64,000 nucleotides of DNA from Pristionchus mayeri (GCA_036245805.1 BTRK01000001.1:7812001-7876000); one strand, 5' to 3'. Shown: positions 48,301 to 57,177, counted from the first letter of the stretch. The notes: generated from the sequence alone by a model not told the origin. Translations and numbers: made by a program.

Positions 48301-50642
48301 ATCACTGCGTGAATGATCTCAGCGACCAAAAACAACACCTAATTGAAAATACCGTATTCCGTTCACTAACCGGCAGAATTCGTGCCTCCGGATAGCGATG
48401 AGAAGAAGGAGTGGGGGATGGGAGTAGGATGGGCAGAGGGCGAGGCTACTGGAATAAAAGGATTAGTTGACTGCGGCACTAGGTCGGATGAGAACTAATT
48501 CGAAATGCCACCTTTGATATATCAGGCATGACGCAATAGTTCTCATCCTACCTAGCGTCGTCGTAAATAGATTAGCTGACTGGCACATACTTGACTAGAA
48601 CTGGCTATTCGAGGTCAAGTTGAAACGTTGCAACACAGCACTCTCCCGGATTTAGCAATCAAGCGAGGAGCGTGGCACCATTGACAACCCGACCAGAGGT
48701 CAAATGACAATGTCAGGAAAATCGTGAAACCCGGAAATGTTTTGGTGTGTTTTTCACAATTTTTCTCAGAATGGGCGTAATTATTTCTAGTCAGATAGGT
48801 TGTCAGGATGAACCTGCGAGTCTGGTGGCGAGCTCCCTCTGTACAGAGAACGCCGGCTGTACTTCTCGATTGTCCCGAGAGGGCAGAGTGAGATCAACAC
48901 TCTCTGCAAATTGGACTGAGGACTAGTTATTAACCATTATCGAAAACAGAAAACGAGCTGCATTAAAACAAGATACAATCTGATGAAATGAGGATACATA
49001 GCTTCGCATTAAGCAATTGATGGAAACATAAAGTGCACGGTATTCTATTGCGGTATACAGTAATCCCTCACCGAATTCGATGGCCTTAGTTTTCCCGTAG
49101 ACGTCGACTACCACCCACAGAGGACGGGTCGTGTTTATATCTTCCATGAAGGTACCCTGAGAGGATACGGTAAGACAGGACACTGTAGAATAGACATGGT
49201 AGAAGAGGGGGTACGGTAGACTTGGAAATCCACAAAAACGGATATTTTAGGCTAGTCTATGGATTAAGCAGAGAAACTTTCCACGTCGAGACTATACATA
49301 CAGTAATTACGACTACAATAACCCACCATGCTCATTCTGTTCACACTGTAGCTTATGACTCCGCTCCTCGAGAGGCAGAACGTTAGAAGACAGCCTTGCC
49401 TCGCGTATCTTATACAAATATTGAATATCGAGTAAGTAATCGCATTTGTGAAAACGACAGGGTTTAAAATTGTGAAAAACTGAGTAATATTAGCCGGATG
49501 AGTAGAAATAAGTGCACATGAACATTCGAGTCACTGTTTTTGCGTTAAAAAGACGCGCAAATTTAAGAGAATAAATTATTATCTGTACCTATACATAAAG
49601 CCCAATGCGATCGTGTCCAGATTGTGAAATCGGCTAGGAGTGGGAGAAAGAGCGCGCGCAAACAAGTTAGACCAAGAGCGATTGCGAAACCTAGTCCGCT
49701 AGCACGGGTGCCAACTAGTGATGCCAAATCGGCGTGCGCTCTCCTCGTTTCACACGCTCTCTCACCAGTCAGACAGAGCGAGAGAGCGTGTGAAACGAGG
49801 AGAGCGCGCGCCGATTTGCCATCACTAGTACCCACCCCGAAGGCGGGGGCGCAATCGTCTAGTATTATTATAACATTTTTCTTACCGATCGGAGATCGAT
49901 CGAATCCAGAAGCCGGATTTGTTCCTCCATGAAGGAAAGACATAACTGAAACGAACTATCTTACCAGTTCGAAACCTTTTAAAACACATAATGATGATCT
50001 CTCTTCTACAATATTTGTAATAAACATGAAGACCATTGTCTGCGCAATGATTCTCCGTCACCAGAACGAGGCAAATCAACGAACTTGGGCAGATCTCTGC
50101 TCCGGAGTGTGGAGGGGTCGGTGGAAGTGAGGCCGACGCGAAGCACCCCCGACCAGGCATCACACACCTGTATAATCATATTTTTATGTCGACTTACGGT
50201 TATTATTACAACAAAAATAGTGTAAATTAACCTAAAAATGAGTTAAAAAAACAAGTAGAGTGTCATTACCTCAGACTGCCGAATGCACACCACTTCATCG
50301 ACCGCGATTGGCCTGTAAAAACGAGTAATTTGAGTGAAACATGGGTTAAGTGGCAAGAAAAAAAGGCAATAAAGGGTAATAAACACGAAAAGTGAAGAGA
50401 AGCAGACGAAAACACACCGATTGCTGAAGGCGATGCCGTCCCCGAAGGACTCCGTGCGCACGACTCGGCTGCCGCTCTGCTCGCGGACGATGTTTACGCC
50501 GTGAATCGAGTGGAATTTCTGCAAGAAAAAGGGAAACAGGGCATAAAAGCGTGAAAACGCTCGAGTTCGCAAATAGGACGACACGTACGAGGTTGTTCCG
50601 CCTTTGTGAGCCCGCTTCTTGGTCCGTTCTGATTCGCGCCAT
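39313..50642 (-). CDS. Neuralized-like protein, NHR domain plus coiled-coil exons (3' end not found)
   Basis: I reconstructed 14 exons whose phases all agree: 50589-50642, 50418-50518, 50270-50312, 50085-50167, 49886-49945, 49327-49408, 49072-49156, 48814-48903, 47647-47722, 47456-47530, 47096-47194, 46541-46663, 39650-39784, 39313-39351. Together they give about 381 residues. Exons 2-7 encode a full neuralized homology repeat: FHSIHG, the AFSNRPI strand, SGVLRVGLTSTDP, GFWIRSI, an ISYSV strand and PLWVVVDVYG. NHR proteins of this type are usually E3 ubiquitin ligase adaptors acting on Notch ligands, with a C-terminal RING; no RING is visible here. Later exons are Pro-rich, then charged helices. 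The exon 4 donor is GTTCGT, weaker than the rest. ATG 50642 follows TTTGTAG, possibly a trans-splice site. Exon 14 is the least certain. Confidence 0.85.
39352..39649 (-). other. Intron of the Neuralized-like gene
   Basis: Unique AT-rich sequence between predicted exons 13 and 14. Nothing else is recognised. Confidence 0.5.
39785..40192 (-). repeat. Intron with a decayed exon-unit copy
   Basis: The stretch shares intronic landmarks with the 46400-47240 units: GACAAGTGAGCAGT at about 39977, and GGTACGGTAG on the minus strand at about 40100, preceded by a remnant of the exon 12 end in which the reading frame now has a stop. It is a degenerate third copy of the duplicated exon-intron unit, interrupted by the Maverick insertion at 40193. 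Confidence 0.6.
40312..40440 (+). repeat. Subterminal tandem repeat, 20-bp unit
   Basis: About six imperfect copies of TTCTGAATCCTGTCGACGAC. The mirror copies are at about 46141-46275. Subterminal repeats in transposons can be transposase-binding sites; that is inference here. Confidence 0.8.
40490..40552 (-). ncRNA. tRNA-like module 1 in left TIR
   Basis: Read on the minus strand it has an A-box-like TAGCCGAATGG (40537-40547) and B-box GGTTCGAACCC inside a GGGTTCGAACCCC T-arm-like hairpin (40494-40506). Acceptor pairing is poor, so this is a tRNA-derived sequence, not a clear tRNA gene. Confidence 0.55.
40640..40712 (-). ncRNA. tRNA-like module 2 in left TIR
   Basis: The minus strand has GGTGTAGTGG at about 40690-40699, as in the D arm of tRNA-Glu/Asp-type genes, and B-box GGTTCGAATCC at 40646-40656. 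The stems are degenerate. Confidence 0.5.
41111..41179. other. Three consecutive GC-rich hairpins
   Basis: Perfect stems: CTCGACTGC/GCAGTCGAG with loop GGA (41111-41131); CGACGC/GCGTCG with loop CTGCG (41140-41156); ACGCGCC/GGCGCGT with loop AAA (41163-41179). They lie in the non-coding left end of the Maverick between the TIR and the first gene on the minus strand. Confidence 0.8.
41449..41937 (-). pseudogene. Small Maverick-type 'LVPY' protein, one in-frame stop
   Basis: ATG 41937 opens a 79-codon frame ending in TAA at 41698. The same frame then stays open for about 80 more codons to 41449. The first part starts with a KYKLVPY motif followed by helices, a pattern I associate with a short protein found in many animal Mavericks. 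The second part is acidic, with a DSDDDD run, then Arg/Gln/Glu-rich. The stop may be a mutation splitting one protein, or the true end with a second frame downstream. Its ATG overlaps the TGA of the preceding gene in an ATGA junction, which points to a compact virus-like gene cluster. Function unknown. Confidence 0.5.
41934..42216 (-). pseudogene. Small basic Maverick protein, frameshifted
   Basis: ATG 42216 lies inside the last codons of the protease gene. The first part (to about 42110) has the RRLHKNRLFL start and helical ELT..IQIL pattern. A different frame then takes over to TGA at 41934 and ends with a GGGFL motif and a hydrophobic tail. Together the two parts match, from memory, the layout of a short basic protein common in Mavericks, with a conserved GGFL near the C terminus. 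The frame change near 42110 looks like a single-base indel, so this copy is probably broken or misread there. The original role is unknown; a structural or core role is plausible. Confidence 0.55.
42209..42676 (-). CDS. Adenovirus-type (adenain-like) cysteine protease
   Basis: A 155-residue intact protein from ATG 42676. The catalytic pattern is complete: His56 in GGLHWQS, Asp71 in FFDSFG, Gln99 upstream of the cysteine and Cys106 in TCGAF. These are the triad and oxyanion positions of the adenain family (C5), used by adenoviruses and Mavericks to mature capsid proteins. It is shorter than adenovirus proteases (about 200 residues), as usual for Mavericks. It is the most conserved gene of the element and ends overlapping the start of the next gene. 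An intact protease beside damaged neighbours suggests recent activity or a short time since decay. Confidence 0.9.
   Translation of the reverse strand: MNTNQLDSILLNDPITARYFVGIFACDQLPKPQSLPGKFSLCVNTDKINSKYGGLHWQSIFVVERKCYFFDSFGQPPKGLILKFCMTFQHIYFNNVPHQSPSEVTCGAFAVYHIHMQSRGRSFVSIVNHFARINNDDVYVREWLRRNHKFDLFDA
42688..43124 (-). CDS. Cys-rich zinc-ribbon-like protein A, two exons
   Basis: Exon 1 is 43124-42909 and exon 2 is 42864-42688, with a 44-nt GTGAGC..TTCAG intron (42865-42908) in phase 0. Without splicing exon 1 stops four codons later, so the intron is needed. The N-terminal half is Ser/Asn/Pro-rich. The C-terminal half has CPMCWKKF, then HVNG..KITLDVCDQC and a basic end: two CxxC pairs that could bind one zinc. 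It is transcribed divergently from a second Cys-rich gene at 43329, sharing a 200-bp spacer. A DNA-binding or early regulatory role is plausible. I do not recognise the family. Confidence 0.7.
43125..43328. promoter_or_regulatory. Divergent promoter region of the Maverick
   Basis: The spacer lies between divergent genes. TATAAATA at 43252-43259 is 70 bases before the ATG at 43329, and a second TATAAAA is at 43209-43215. Both read in the plus direction. No clear TATA box is seen for the minus gene. Confidence 0.55.
43329..43786 (+). CDS. Cys-rich zinc-finger-like protein B, two exons
   Basis: Exon 1 is 43329-43397 (23 codons). A 44-nt intron GTAAGT..TTCCAG (43398-43441) follows in phase 0. 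Exon 2 is 43442-43786. The protein is about 138 residues: a basic Ser-rich start, MCTNCIRL with a CxxC pair, further Cys at LCRSC and RRCSQ, and a strongly acidic C terminus (DDGDDEDEE). The CxxC pairs and overall plan resemble protein A across the promoter, suggesting an old duplication. Reading exon 1 through the intron gives a Ser/Thr-rich frame without Cys motifs, so I prefer the spliced model. Function unknown; nucleic-acid binding is possible. Confidence 0.7.
43907..44365 (+). CDS. Maverick minor-capsid/core-like protein
   Basis: 152 residues from ATG 43907. Around residues 38-60 it has the RPQYGSGIGGIL motif followed by an amphipathic SLFRLIPSFL helix, a Gly/Ala helix with a D..NG turn, and a basic C terminus with GSG. 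This layout (Gly-rich aromatic motif, amphipathic helix, basic tail) is what I know from the short minor-capsid or core proteins of Mavericks and related adenovirus-lineage elements. It is intact. It is followed 31 bp later by a same-strand gene. Confidence 0.7.
   Translation: MSRSVYDSSKEDWTNLFMQTSVLTGRGGKISFFTGVRPQYGSGIGGILRSLFRLIPSFLSSPVGQNLVSAGANIVNDINNGARFKDSVKSQARSTVRNLTGVGKRRKYTEQKGSGIPRPIGYIRSSTPHQKKKGNQTKMATPTNIIRRAFIR
44397..44687 (+). CDS. Unrecognised 96-residue Maverick protein
   Basis: ATG 44397 follows the minor-capsid-like gene by 31 bp. Third codon positions are strongly C-biased (ATC, CTC, TAC, ACC), as in the plus-strand neighbours. That makes this frame more credible than the overlapping minus-strand frame at 44373-44690. 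The protein is helical, with LLNRRERIQALHGIL and a Cys pair near the end. No domain is recognised. Confidence 0.55.
   Translation: MIPLLTYIEQQFPFWRLLNRRERIQALHGILPTIDVGVEPVRTAFNNFPGDPVVLLDTYVALDSHYTRIRSARGLTSVFNHASCCVKALALYPIVN
44789..45448 (-). CDS. Small type I membrane glycoprotein carried by the Maverick
   Basis: About 219 residues from ATG 45448; the upstream open codons lack an ATG. It begins with a hydrophobic signal-peptide-like segment (LMVYYLISIVLHYSISL). The ectodomain has two NxS sites (NFS, NGS) and at least six Cys (GCFSY, LCSFSGC, RPCRD, FCPTS). One transmembrane helix follows (AVLAGFLSIVLVALLLL), with a short basic cytoplasmic tail. This is the plan of a secreted-pathway membrane protein. 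It does not show the length or fusion-loop signs of a full fusogen, and I do not recognise the family. Some nematode Mavericks are known to carry viral-type fusogens as cargo, so an envelope-related or receptor-like role is worth testing. It could equally be captured host cargo. Confidence 0.65.
   Translation of the reverse strand: MLMVYYLISIVLHYSISLPIRTFPETMVNFSNHITEIVKGDRTIDKLFGTVENYNVISDFEYFFQVNGSLYHKRLSTNLENKIEMISDYVGCFSYDDFTRKLWWISSVTGDLCSFSGCEPGSEIRPCRDLEVREASYLITTGSGERIVYERKESTDITEFSSDTVAYFCPTSKAVLAGFLSIVLVALLLLKGVDRNSRRYTLQRSLRTETIEWGGLILK
45886..45950 (+). ncRNA. tRNA-like module 2 in right TIR
   Basis: GGTGTAGTGG at about 45892-45901 and B-box GGTTCGAATCC at 45936-45946. Inverted counterpart of 40640-40712. 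Confidence 0.5.
46030..46092 (+). ncRNA. tRNA-like module 1 in right TIR
   Basis: A-box-like TAGCCGAATGG at 46037-46047. The B-box is GGTTTGAACCC, one base off the left copy. Counterpart of 40490-40552. Confidence 0.5.
46141..46275 (-). repeat. Subterminal 20-bp tandem repeat (right TIR)
   Basis: Mirror of 40312-40440, reading GATTCAGAAGTCGTCGACAG in repeated form. Confidence 0.8.
46400..47240 (-). repeat. Tandem duplicated exon-intron units of the Neuralized-like gene
   Basis: Exon 12 (46541-46663) and exon 11 (47096-47194) encode related helices sharing QET[LI]ARS. Their introns share GATCAAAGAT motifs near the acceptor, GTACGGTA donors and GA[CT]AAGTGAGCAGTG. The unit is about 550 bp. 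A third, decayed copy lies at 39900-40190 on the other side of the Maverick. Confidence 0.75.
47300..47455. repeat. Pyrimidine-rich TACCGTA/CTCGTC repeats
   Basis: Degenerate repeats of CTCGTCTACCGTAATCTC type in the intron after exon 10. Low complexity; no gene. Confidence 0.65.
47723..48813 (-). other. 1.1-kb intron
   Basis: It lies between exons 8 and 9 of the Neuralized-like gene. Short open frames exist, but I see no supported exon, RNA or element here. Confidence 0.5.
49678..49858. repeat. Fold-back element, about 180 bp
   Basis: A long inverted repeat within the intron between exons 5 and 6. The inner arms, from ACTAGTGATG (49715) and its complement ending at 49829, pair over about 50 bp with a short loop around ACCAGTCAGACAGAGC. 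The outer arms continue imperfectly to GCGATTGCG (49678) and CGCAATCG (49857). It is a MITE or fold-back transposon. If transcribed with the gene it would make a long hairpin RNA. No clear target duplication was found. Confidence 0.8.
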
Positions 50643-50940
50643 TCTACAAACAAATACACGATTAATACGCATAAGAACGGGAGAAAACATAAGAAACGGC
50701 GAAAATCGACGAACAGAGCACAAAAGTCAATATTTTTAAAAAGTACAGTAAGAACTTTTATGGTTGTTAGAGTGCAACTCTACGTTTGGTCACTTTTGCG
50801 ATTTCTCCAATCAAAATTTAGGGTCTTCCACTCAAAATTTCAAATTCTTCTAAAAAATTTTTTTTGTATGGCGATTAGGTTATCAGCGATGCAGAATCAG
50901 AATGTCGTTGTTTAGTAAAATTTCAATTTGAGTACGTATG
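50643..50940 (-). promoter_or_regulatory. Presumed 5' region of the Neuralized-like gene
   Basis: About 300 AT-rich bases between the gene start and the end of the neighbouring transposon. It holds TTTGTAG at the ATG, a possible splice-leader acceptor. No clear core promoter motif is visible. Confidence 0.4.
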
Positions 50941-53900
50941 ACACGGCAATTTTTTCATCGACACCCTGTTGAGAGAAATGGTCCCTTTCACGAGCATTTT
51001 AAACATAGGAAAAAAGTTTTCCTATATTTAGCGATGTATTTTCCTAAACACTTTTTCATGGTTTCGGTATATGGATACTGCATGTGTCCCACTGTGCCTC
51101 GCCTTTTCGCTTTTGCCGCGTTACCTCACTTTTATATGTTCTATGCGTGTCCTTGTGTGCTACATTGATTCATTTCCTTTTCTCTTATATCTTCTCATAG
51201 TTTTTTTTCTTGTGGACTGCTGAGTATATTTGTGGACTGCTAAATATATGTGTATGAACTGCGTAGCATTTTCATATACTAGGCTTTATTTGATATGCTA
51301 GTAGCATTAACGATTAACAGTTAGGTATTGCTGTGAATTATTTTTGGTAACAATAATAATATAGTAATTGAACAACTCGAGTTTTACATTAGCGCAAATT
51401 GCTGTGATTCTTGAGAATGTGAGAGTCGAATGAGTAAGTTCGATAACCCAATCTGTCAAAAGTTAGTTCGAGTCTCCGAACCAAATTCGGCATGTTATCA
51501 AGGGCTTTCCACTCTTGCTCAAAGATCGGGTGCATGTGCTCGATGGGCTCCTCGAGTGCTTCACCGATAAATCCGTGTTCGCGTACGAACTCGACAACAT
51601 GGCTCATATAGTGCAATTTTGGATTTACTTGCTTCAACGGATTAAGCTCTCGCATTGCATTCACATACTTGTTGTAAGCAGCAGATAACTGGAATGTATC
51701 ATCGTAATTTCCGATATTCTACTATTTTTGTGTTTGTTTCTTTTCTGCTTTCTAGCACGCGGTGCAAGTTCTTATGTGCAAATCAGATATGTTCTTCATG
51801 TCGTAATTCATAATTACATGTATATTTTGCTTCACCTTCTGGCACACTTCCTCTCGCACATCACTTGTTTCATACTGCCCTTTCTTGCATGCCGCAAGGA
51901 ATTCTCCCAATCCCTGAACTCCCCATTTGGTTACAGCAGGTAATGTTGTGGTTCACTGTTAATAGGTTGAGAATGTTGGCTCTTCTCTTATTCCACTGCC
52001 TGCCTTCCTCAGTTCTCTCATCCATCTCGGGGATTGCACTAACGAGCACCTCTGGTGCATTTCGTTCCAAGTCAACAAGTTTGTCTACGTCACGTCCAGT
52101 ATGACCTCCATACCACCTTAAGCGAATCCACACATTACTGACAGTTGTATTCTTTTTACCGTTTAGTGTCAACTCCGAGTTTTTTTTCAATGATGTATTT
52201 GAGACCTTCCATATAGGTACCCTTTGACGGAAGTCTACTTTCTAGATTCTCCCTCATCATCTCCCATCCCTTCTTTCTCCTTTTGTCCCATTTAAGATTC
52301 TTCTTCGCAAAGAATAGTTTATCCTCCATCTCCCTCTCTGGGGTAGAATGGCTCAAACGCTACTATATTGATTGTATTTTTGTCGCGAATAGATACCTGC
52401 AGGATGTGCATGTAAGTGAGGACCAGGTCGGTGCAGTCCATCTGTCAATATGCTCTCTGTAATCAACTGCATTCCCGTATCCTTCACACGGGAGATGGAA
52501 TTCCTTTTCACAAACGAAGCACCTGGAAGCGCTCACAGCGATATTTTTTAGTTGATTATCTTGTCATTACGGGAAGCGCTCGTGAATGGACATCTTAGTT
52601 GCGCGGTAGTCGATATATAGACATACTGCGTTTGCGCATTTTTCCATAGGTTCTTCATCCATAGGACTGAATACAAATGTTGTGCTATTTCTTGCTTATT
52701 TAAGCTCACAATGTCTCTATCTTTCCCTCCACAATGTTCATCCTTAGCTCTAGTTGCATCTCCAACTGAGGGATTAGAACTTGGAGACGGTAGACGATCC
52801 GTTTTCCAATTATTATGATCATTCTATCCAGCCATACAATGTCATCCATCTAAATTACACGAAATATTGGTGATTTGTTGGCATCATCTGATCACCATTT
52901 TCATCCACACAGCTGTTTCCAAGATTTTGTCAGATTTCAAGATCATGTCTTTGATTTCGGGCATGATGTGAAAATCCATTGCTCCGATTTTACCATGCAT
53001 CACGGGGGCAGCGATTCGAGAGGGCGGAGTTTTGGACAATGACTCGTTTTTGTGTCCTTAATAGTTATTATTTCTATGACCTCGTATGGCCTATACTACC
53101 CATGCTGCTTCTGAGATCTCCAGTTTGCTGATACACCTCAATGAACCCCTGCTCTCGCTCACTCGCCCTTCTCTCCTTCACGTAGGGTGGCACATACATC
53201 GCTGTATCCAATTCTGTATTATTGAATTTCAAGATTTTCGCTTACAGTAAGTGCACACTACCCAGTAGCACACTGGGCAGGGCACACTAATCCTTCCGGA
53301 TCCCATTCCTCTAATCGCCCATTGCCACTTCAAGTCTCCGCTATCGATTAATTCAATGGTTATCTCATTATTTCCGATCATTACTTTCTCTCCGTCCAGA
53401 GATGCCAGCTGGTCAAAGACCTTTAATTTTTTACGTGCTTATCACTTTTCCAAGCACTCAGGAAGCTCACGTCTCTCATCAGAACAGACAGATGGCCATA
53501 GGTATCGGGGCCTCGGTAATAACCAATTAAGGTACAATTATGAGGTGTTGCCATTCTTCCCTTCATATTCAAGATGAGAATCACGATTTTTGTGGACCCA
53601 GCTGAACATGTGCTACGTGTGTGTGTTATTTTTAAAAAATATTTTTTATTGAGCTTACCTCCTGCATCCCCCAGAACGAGTGCTTTCAATTTCCTCTTAA
53701 ACACTCCATCCATTTCTAATCTGCCTGATTCTAAGCCGCGACTTGCGCGTACAACTAGAAGTCCTTTGATGTCAAGATTCCATCCTCTTAAAATTCCTGG
53801 AAACGGCGAAGAAGCGTCCCGTTATTACTAATGTTGAGGTTGTATTTTCGACCCTTCTCTGTCGCTAGACCAGATCTCACCGTAATCTCGATGTGGTAGT

Positions 53901-54864
53901 TTTTTGATACACTAATTTCCTTCCTGAACTGCGAATTCCTTGTCCGAAGAAAAAATGTCGCCCATATCGAAATCTTTCGTCAGCATTTTTTCATTTGTGC
54001 TTTCTCGTTATTAGACACTCGGAACACGGAACAGAAATGACTGTCTTCTCGTGCTGACATTTGAGTCTTCAAGCCCATTCCCTTTCCAAGAGAACGATGG
54101 ACTGCTCTCCTCTCCTCTTCCTTGTCATAGTGGGCACCTAGCTGATCTGTCTTATTCTCCTTTGTTGAGGGCCTCGCTTTTAGAAAGCTCCCTCCCTTTG
54201 ATTGAGGCGTATCGGTACTTTTTTCCGCTTCTTGTTGCGCTCTCCTATCCAATCTCTTTATTCTCCTTCTCTCATTTTTCTTCTCCGCTAATTCTTTTTT
54301 CTTAATCTCTCCCAGTTTCTCCTCCGCTTCTTCCCATAATTCATTGACCAATTCAAGCTCATTTTCCTAATAATTGCTTCGTGTCATCGATCTATAACAT
54401 CTTCAGCTTACAGCTTCAGCTACATTTTCAATGTTTTCTATTTTGAATATAACTACCTGTCTAATGCGTCCTTCAAAAATGTCACTTCCTTGTTTTTCTC
54501 CGTAATAATTCCTTTCAATTGAGCTATTTCTACTTCAATTTCCTCCTCCCGAACTGTCTCCGCCAACATGGCATTTCGATCAATATCATCCACTAATTCT
54601 TCTAATTGCTTGATTCGCTCCCTCGCTTGATCCAGATCATTATACGTTCGTCTTACATTCTCTCGTGACAGTTCCAAATACGGCGTCATATCAATCCTCG
54701 GTCTCTTTTTTGCATGCTCCTGGAAATTAAAAAAAAAGTTTACCTCTTCAGAATCGCAACATATCGCCAACAGAAGCAGGAAGATTTTTTTATTATTGTA
54801 TAAAATTCACGTATTGTTTTTGTCGTATAAAATTCATATTGATTGTATGCATTCTTTCGTTCTA

Positions 54865-56109
54865 TTGGGGTGTCCGGAAAGTTCGTATAATTTTTTGTTT
54901 TTATTTTTTATTCAATGCTTTACAATTCTCTGTGACCAATGTATGCCCCCTTCTTTCTCACTACCTCCCTCCAGCGATTGGCCAGGGTCTCGATTCCTCT
55001 CTTCCAGAATGCGGGTTTCTTCGAGACCGCCCAGTTCACGAAAGCCCTCACAACTTCATCTCGGTTCTTGAACTTCTTTCCTTTGCAGAAGTCAGAGAGA
55101 GAGCGGAAGCAGTGGCAGTCGCATGGGGAGAGATCCGGGGAATACGGTGGATGGGGAATCCTCTCGATCTTCAGCTCGCCCATTTTCTTCTGAGTCATCT
55201 TCGCTCGATGTGGGCGAGCATTGTCCATCAGAAGAAGAATTTTGCCCTGGTTCAGGAGTCTGGGAGGGACTCTGATCGCGACATCTTGCAGTTGTTCAGA
55301 GAAGAGGTCGGCATTGATGCTGGTGCCAGGGGCGAGGATCTCCCAGTAGATGGGACCGAGCACTGAGAAGAAGAAGCAGAGGAGTTCCTTCTTTCCGTGC
55401 TCTTCCTTCTTCGGGACGGGCGTGGGCTTCTCATCTGCATCCACCCATTGCAGTCTCCTCACAGGGTTATCGTACGTGATCCACTTCTCATCTGTAGCGA
55501 TGATGGAATTGACCCATCGAAGATTAGATCTACGATGGAGTAATTCCCGACAGACTTGAACACGATTTTTCAGCTGTTCGGGGGAGAGGTCATGGGGAAT
55601 CACTTGTGGGAGTTTCGGCTTCTTCCCAGATCGATGGAGGTTATCGGACACCGTTGATCTGGGAGTACCAGTATCCTTCTTTAACTCACGCACACTGGCC
55701 ATGGGCTTGCGCTTCAGTGTGCGGAGAACGAGAGGCTGATCGAGGGAGGGAGGGCGTCCAGAGCGGGGTTGATCATCGAGACCAAACTCCCCTTTCTTTA
55801 AGCGGGAGAACCACTTATAGCAGAAGGGTATGGGGGGGGGGCGTCAGCTCCTTCCGACTGGGCCAGGGCAGAGTGGGCATCCTTCACGGATCGGCCAAGA
55901 CGGTAGTAATGAAGTAAAACTGCTCGGAGGGAGAGATGGGAGTCCATCACAAGAATCAATTTAGCAACTAGGAGACTGATTAAATCCTCTCACTACTCAA
56001 CGTCAGAATGATGCAATACATTGCTGACAAACAGATTGCGCAATCACTGCATTTGATCGCGAACTGACTTTTTTTCCGAAGCATTATACGAACTTTCCGG
56101 ACACCCCAA
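54865..56109 (-). mobile_element. mariner transposon, 1245 bp
   Basis: The terminal repeats are identical for about 27 bp, starting TTGGGGTGTCCGGAAAG, and are flanked by TA on both sides (54863-54864, 56110-56111). Size, TA target and encoded transposase fit the Tc1/mariner superfamily, mariner branch. It is nested in the CACGGC transposon. Confidence 0.97.
54920..55947 (-). pseudogene. mariner transposase, frameshifted at a C-run
   Basis: The gene starts at ATG 55947 and ends at 54920, about 342 codons, normal for mariner. The N-terminal part is a helix-turn-helix with RSGRP. The catalytic domain has ATDEKW, MDNARPH and YSPDLSPCD. There are 34 residues between the second and third Asp, the mariner D34D spacing. 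A run of ten G on the plus strand (55832-55841) puts the first 35 or so codons out of frame with the rest. Eight or eleven would restore phase, so this is a frameshift or a homopolymer sequencing error. All three catalytic Asp are present. Confidence 0.92.
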
Positions 56110-57177
56110 TACTTGCATATCAAATGCATGCAAATGGGGAAAGCGAGCGGTGCAGTTCATCGGAGCCTCCTCTCGACGAATTTACGCATATAAAATTCAT
56201 TCGAGGAGATGATTCCAACATATATTAGCACAAGTAAGCAGCCGTATAGGGGTTCATTTAAGAACTAGAAACATACCGAAGAGGAAAGCATGTTTGGAGA
56301 AAATGCAGTTTTTGGAGTGCAAGAGAGAGGAGATGTCTGAATACGTTTGACGTGTAAAGCCTTTTCACTTAATGTTTCATCCCATGTATACCTATATCCT
56401 GCTCTGATACGTACATGTTGTATTAGACCCCCGTTACTTAATTAAATTTTTACGATTTCTCGTCGACTAGGAGTAGTGAAATTGCTTAAGGTGCTTGAGG
56501 CCATTCCACTTTCAGGAACATTGGTCTCTGATCTCTCCTGTAAACGCTACTAAAACTTCAGAACTAATTGTATTCATCACGATCGCTTCGCTTTGACTCC
56601 TCCGGTCTTCTTCACCCTTAGGAGTCGATTCAAATTGACCGATTAGAGGAGGTGGCTCAAAGTCACGTAAAGTTTGTCCGTTCTTAGCATACGAATACAC
56701 GATATTGTTCAGTAGAATACAGTATTATTGTCACAATTATAATTTTAATTATCAGTTAGAGAGTATTACCCCTTCCTCATTATCAGTTGAACCACTATTC
56801 ATCGCTAAAGGATCTGAAACAGAAAATATTTATACAAAAAATAACTAGATTAGAGGATAATAATATACCACCGACAAACCGTGAGTGAAAAAGAAAATGT
56901 AAGCAACACGTAGCTTCTAGAAAAACGACGCTTCCAGAAAATTCGAATAAAAATCAATTAAATACAATTATCGTACTGTAAAAGTACCGTAAATTGGCAA
57001 AATAAATCAAAAAAATACAGTATCTCAGGCAAAATACTGATTAGGTTGCCTGAGGTACGGTATATTTAATTTGAAAAGTTACCATCGTGCAGGAACGTAT
57101 AATGCACCGCACTACCCTGATTGGCAATTTTTAGCGGACCATTTTTCTCTGGTGTGTCGATGAAAAAATTGCCGTGT

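Larger units (their letters stand above)
51389..56802 (-). pseudogene. Transposase-like gene of the CACGGC transposon, multi-exon, damaged
   Basis: Likely exons on the minus strand: 56770-56802 (ATG 56802), about 56512-56682, 54457-54719 (coiled coil), about 53990-54366 (Lys/Glu-rich), about 53658-53928, about 53423-53590, about 53100-53420, and pieces to 51389. Family-like blocks in order are a GDAGG block with N..P.N.TL, an acidic IDSGDLKW block followed by CPVCYWVVC, and a C-terminal PKLHYMSHVVEF..EPIEHMH block. I recognise this series (G-D-x-G-G, GD, PKLH..E..H) from a transposase-like family common in nematodes and other invertebrates. A short A-run near 53990 appears to shift the frame, and the joins between several exons are uncertain, so this copy is probably inactive. 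The mariner lies between exons 2 and 3. Confidence 0.6.
50942..57176. mobile_element. DNA transposon with CACGGC termini, mariner-interrupted
   Basis: The ends CACGGCAATTTTTTCATCG (from 50942) and its inverse (ending 57176) match for 23 bases, then continue imperfectly through AGAAATGGTCC-like sequence. The flanks share TATGA on both sides (50937-50941 and 57177-57181), a probable 5-bp target duplication; a 3-bp ATG reading is possible if the TIR starts one base earlier. Without the nested mariner it is about 5 kb. It contains a multi-exon minus-strand transposase-like gene. I could not assign a named superfamily. Confidence 0.8.

Noticed and set aside
54839..55366. 175-codon plus-strand frame
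   Set aside because: Antisense to the mariner transposase, which has the D34D catalytic motif on the minus strand.
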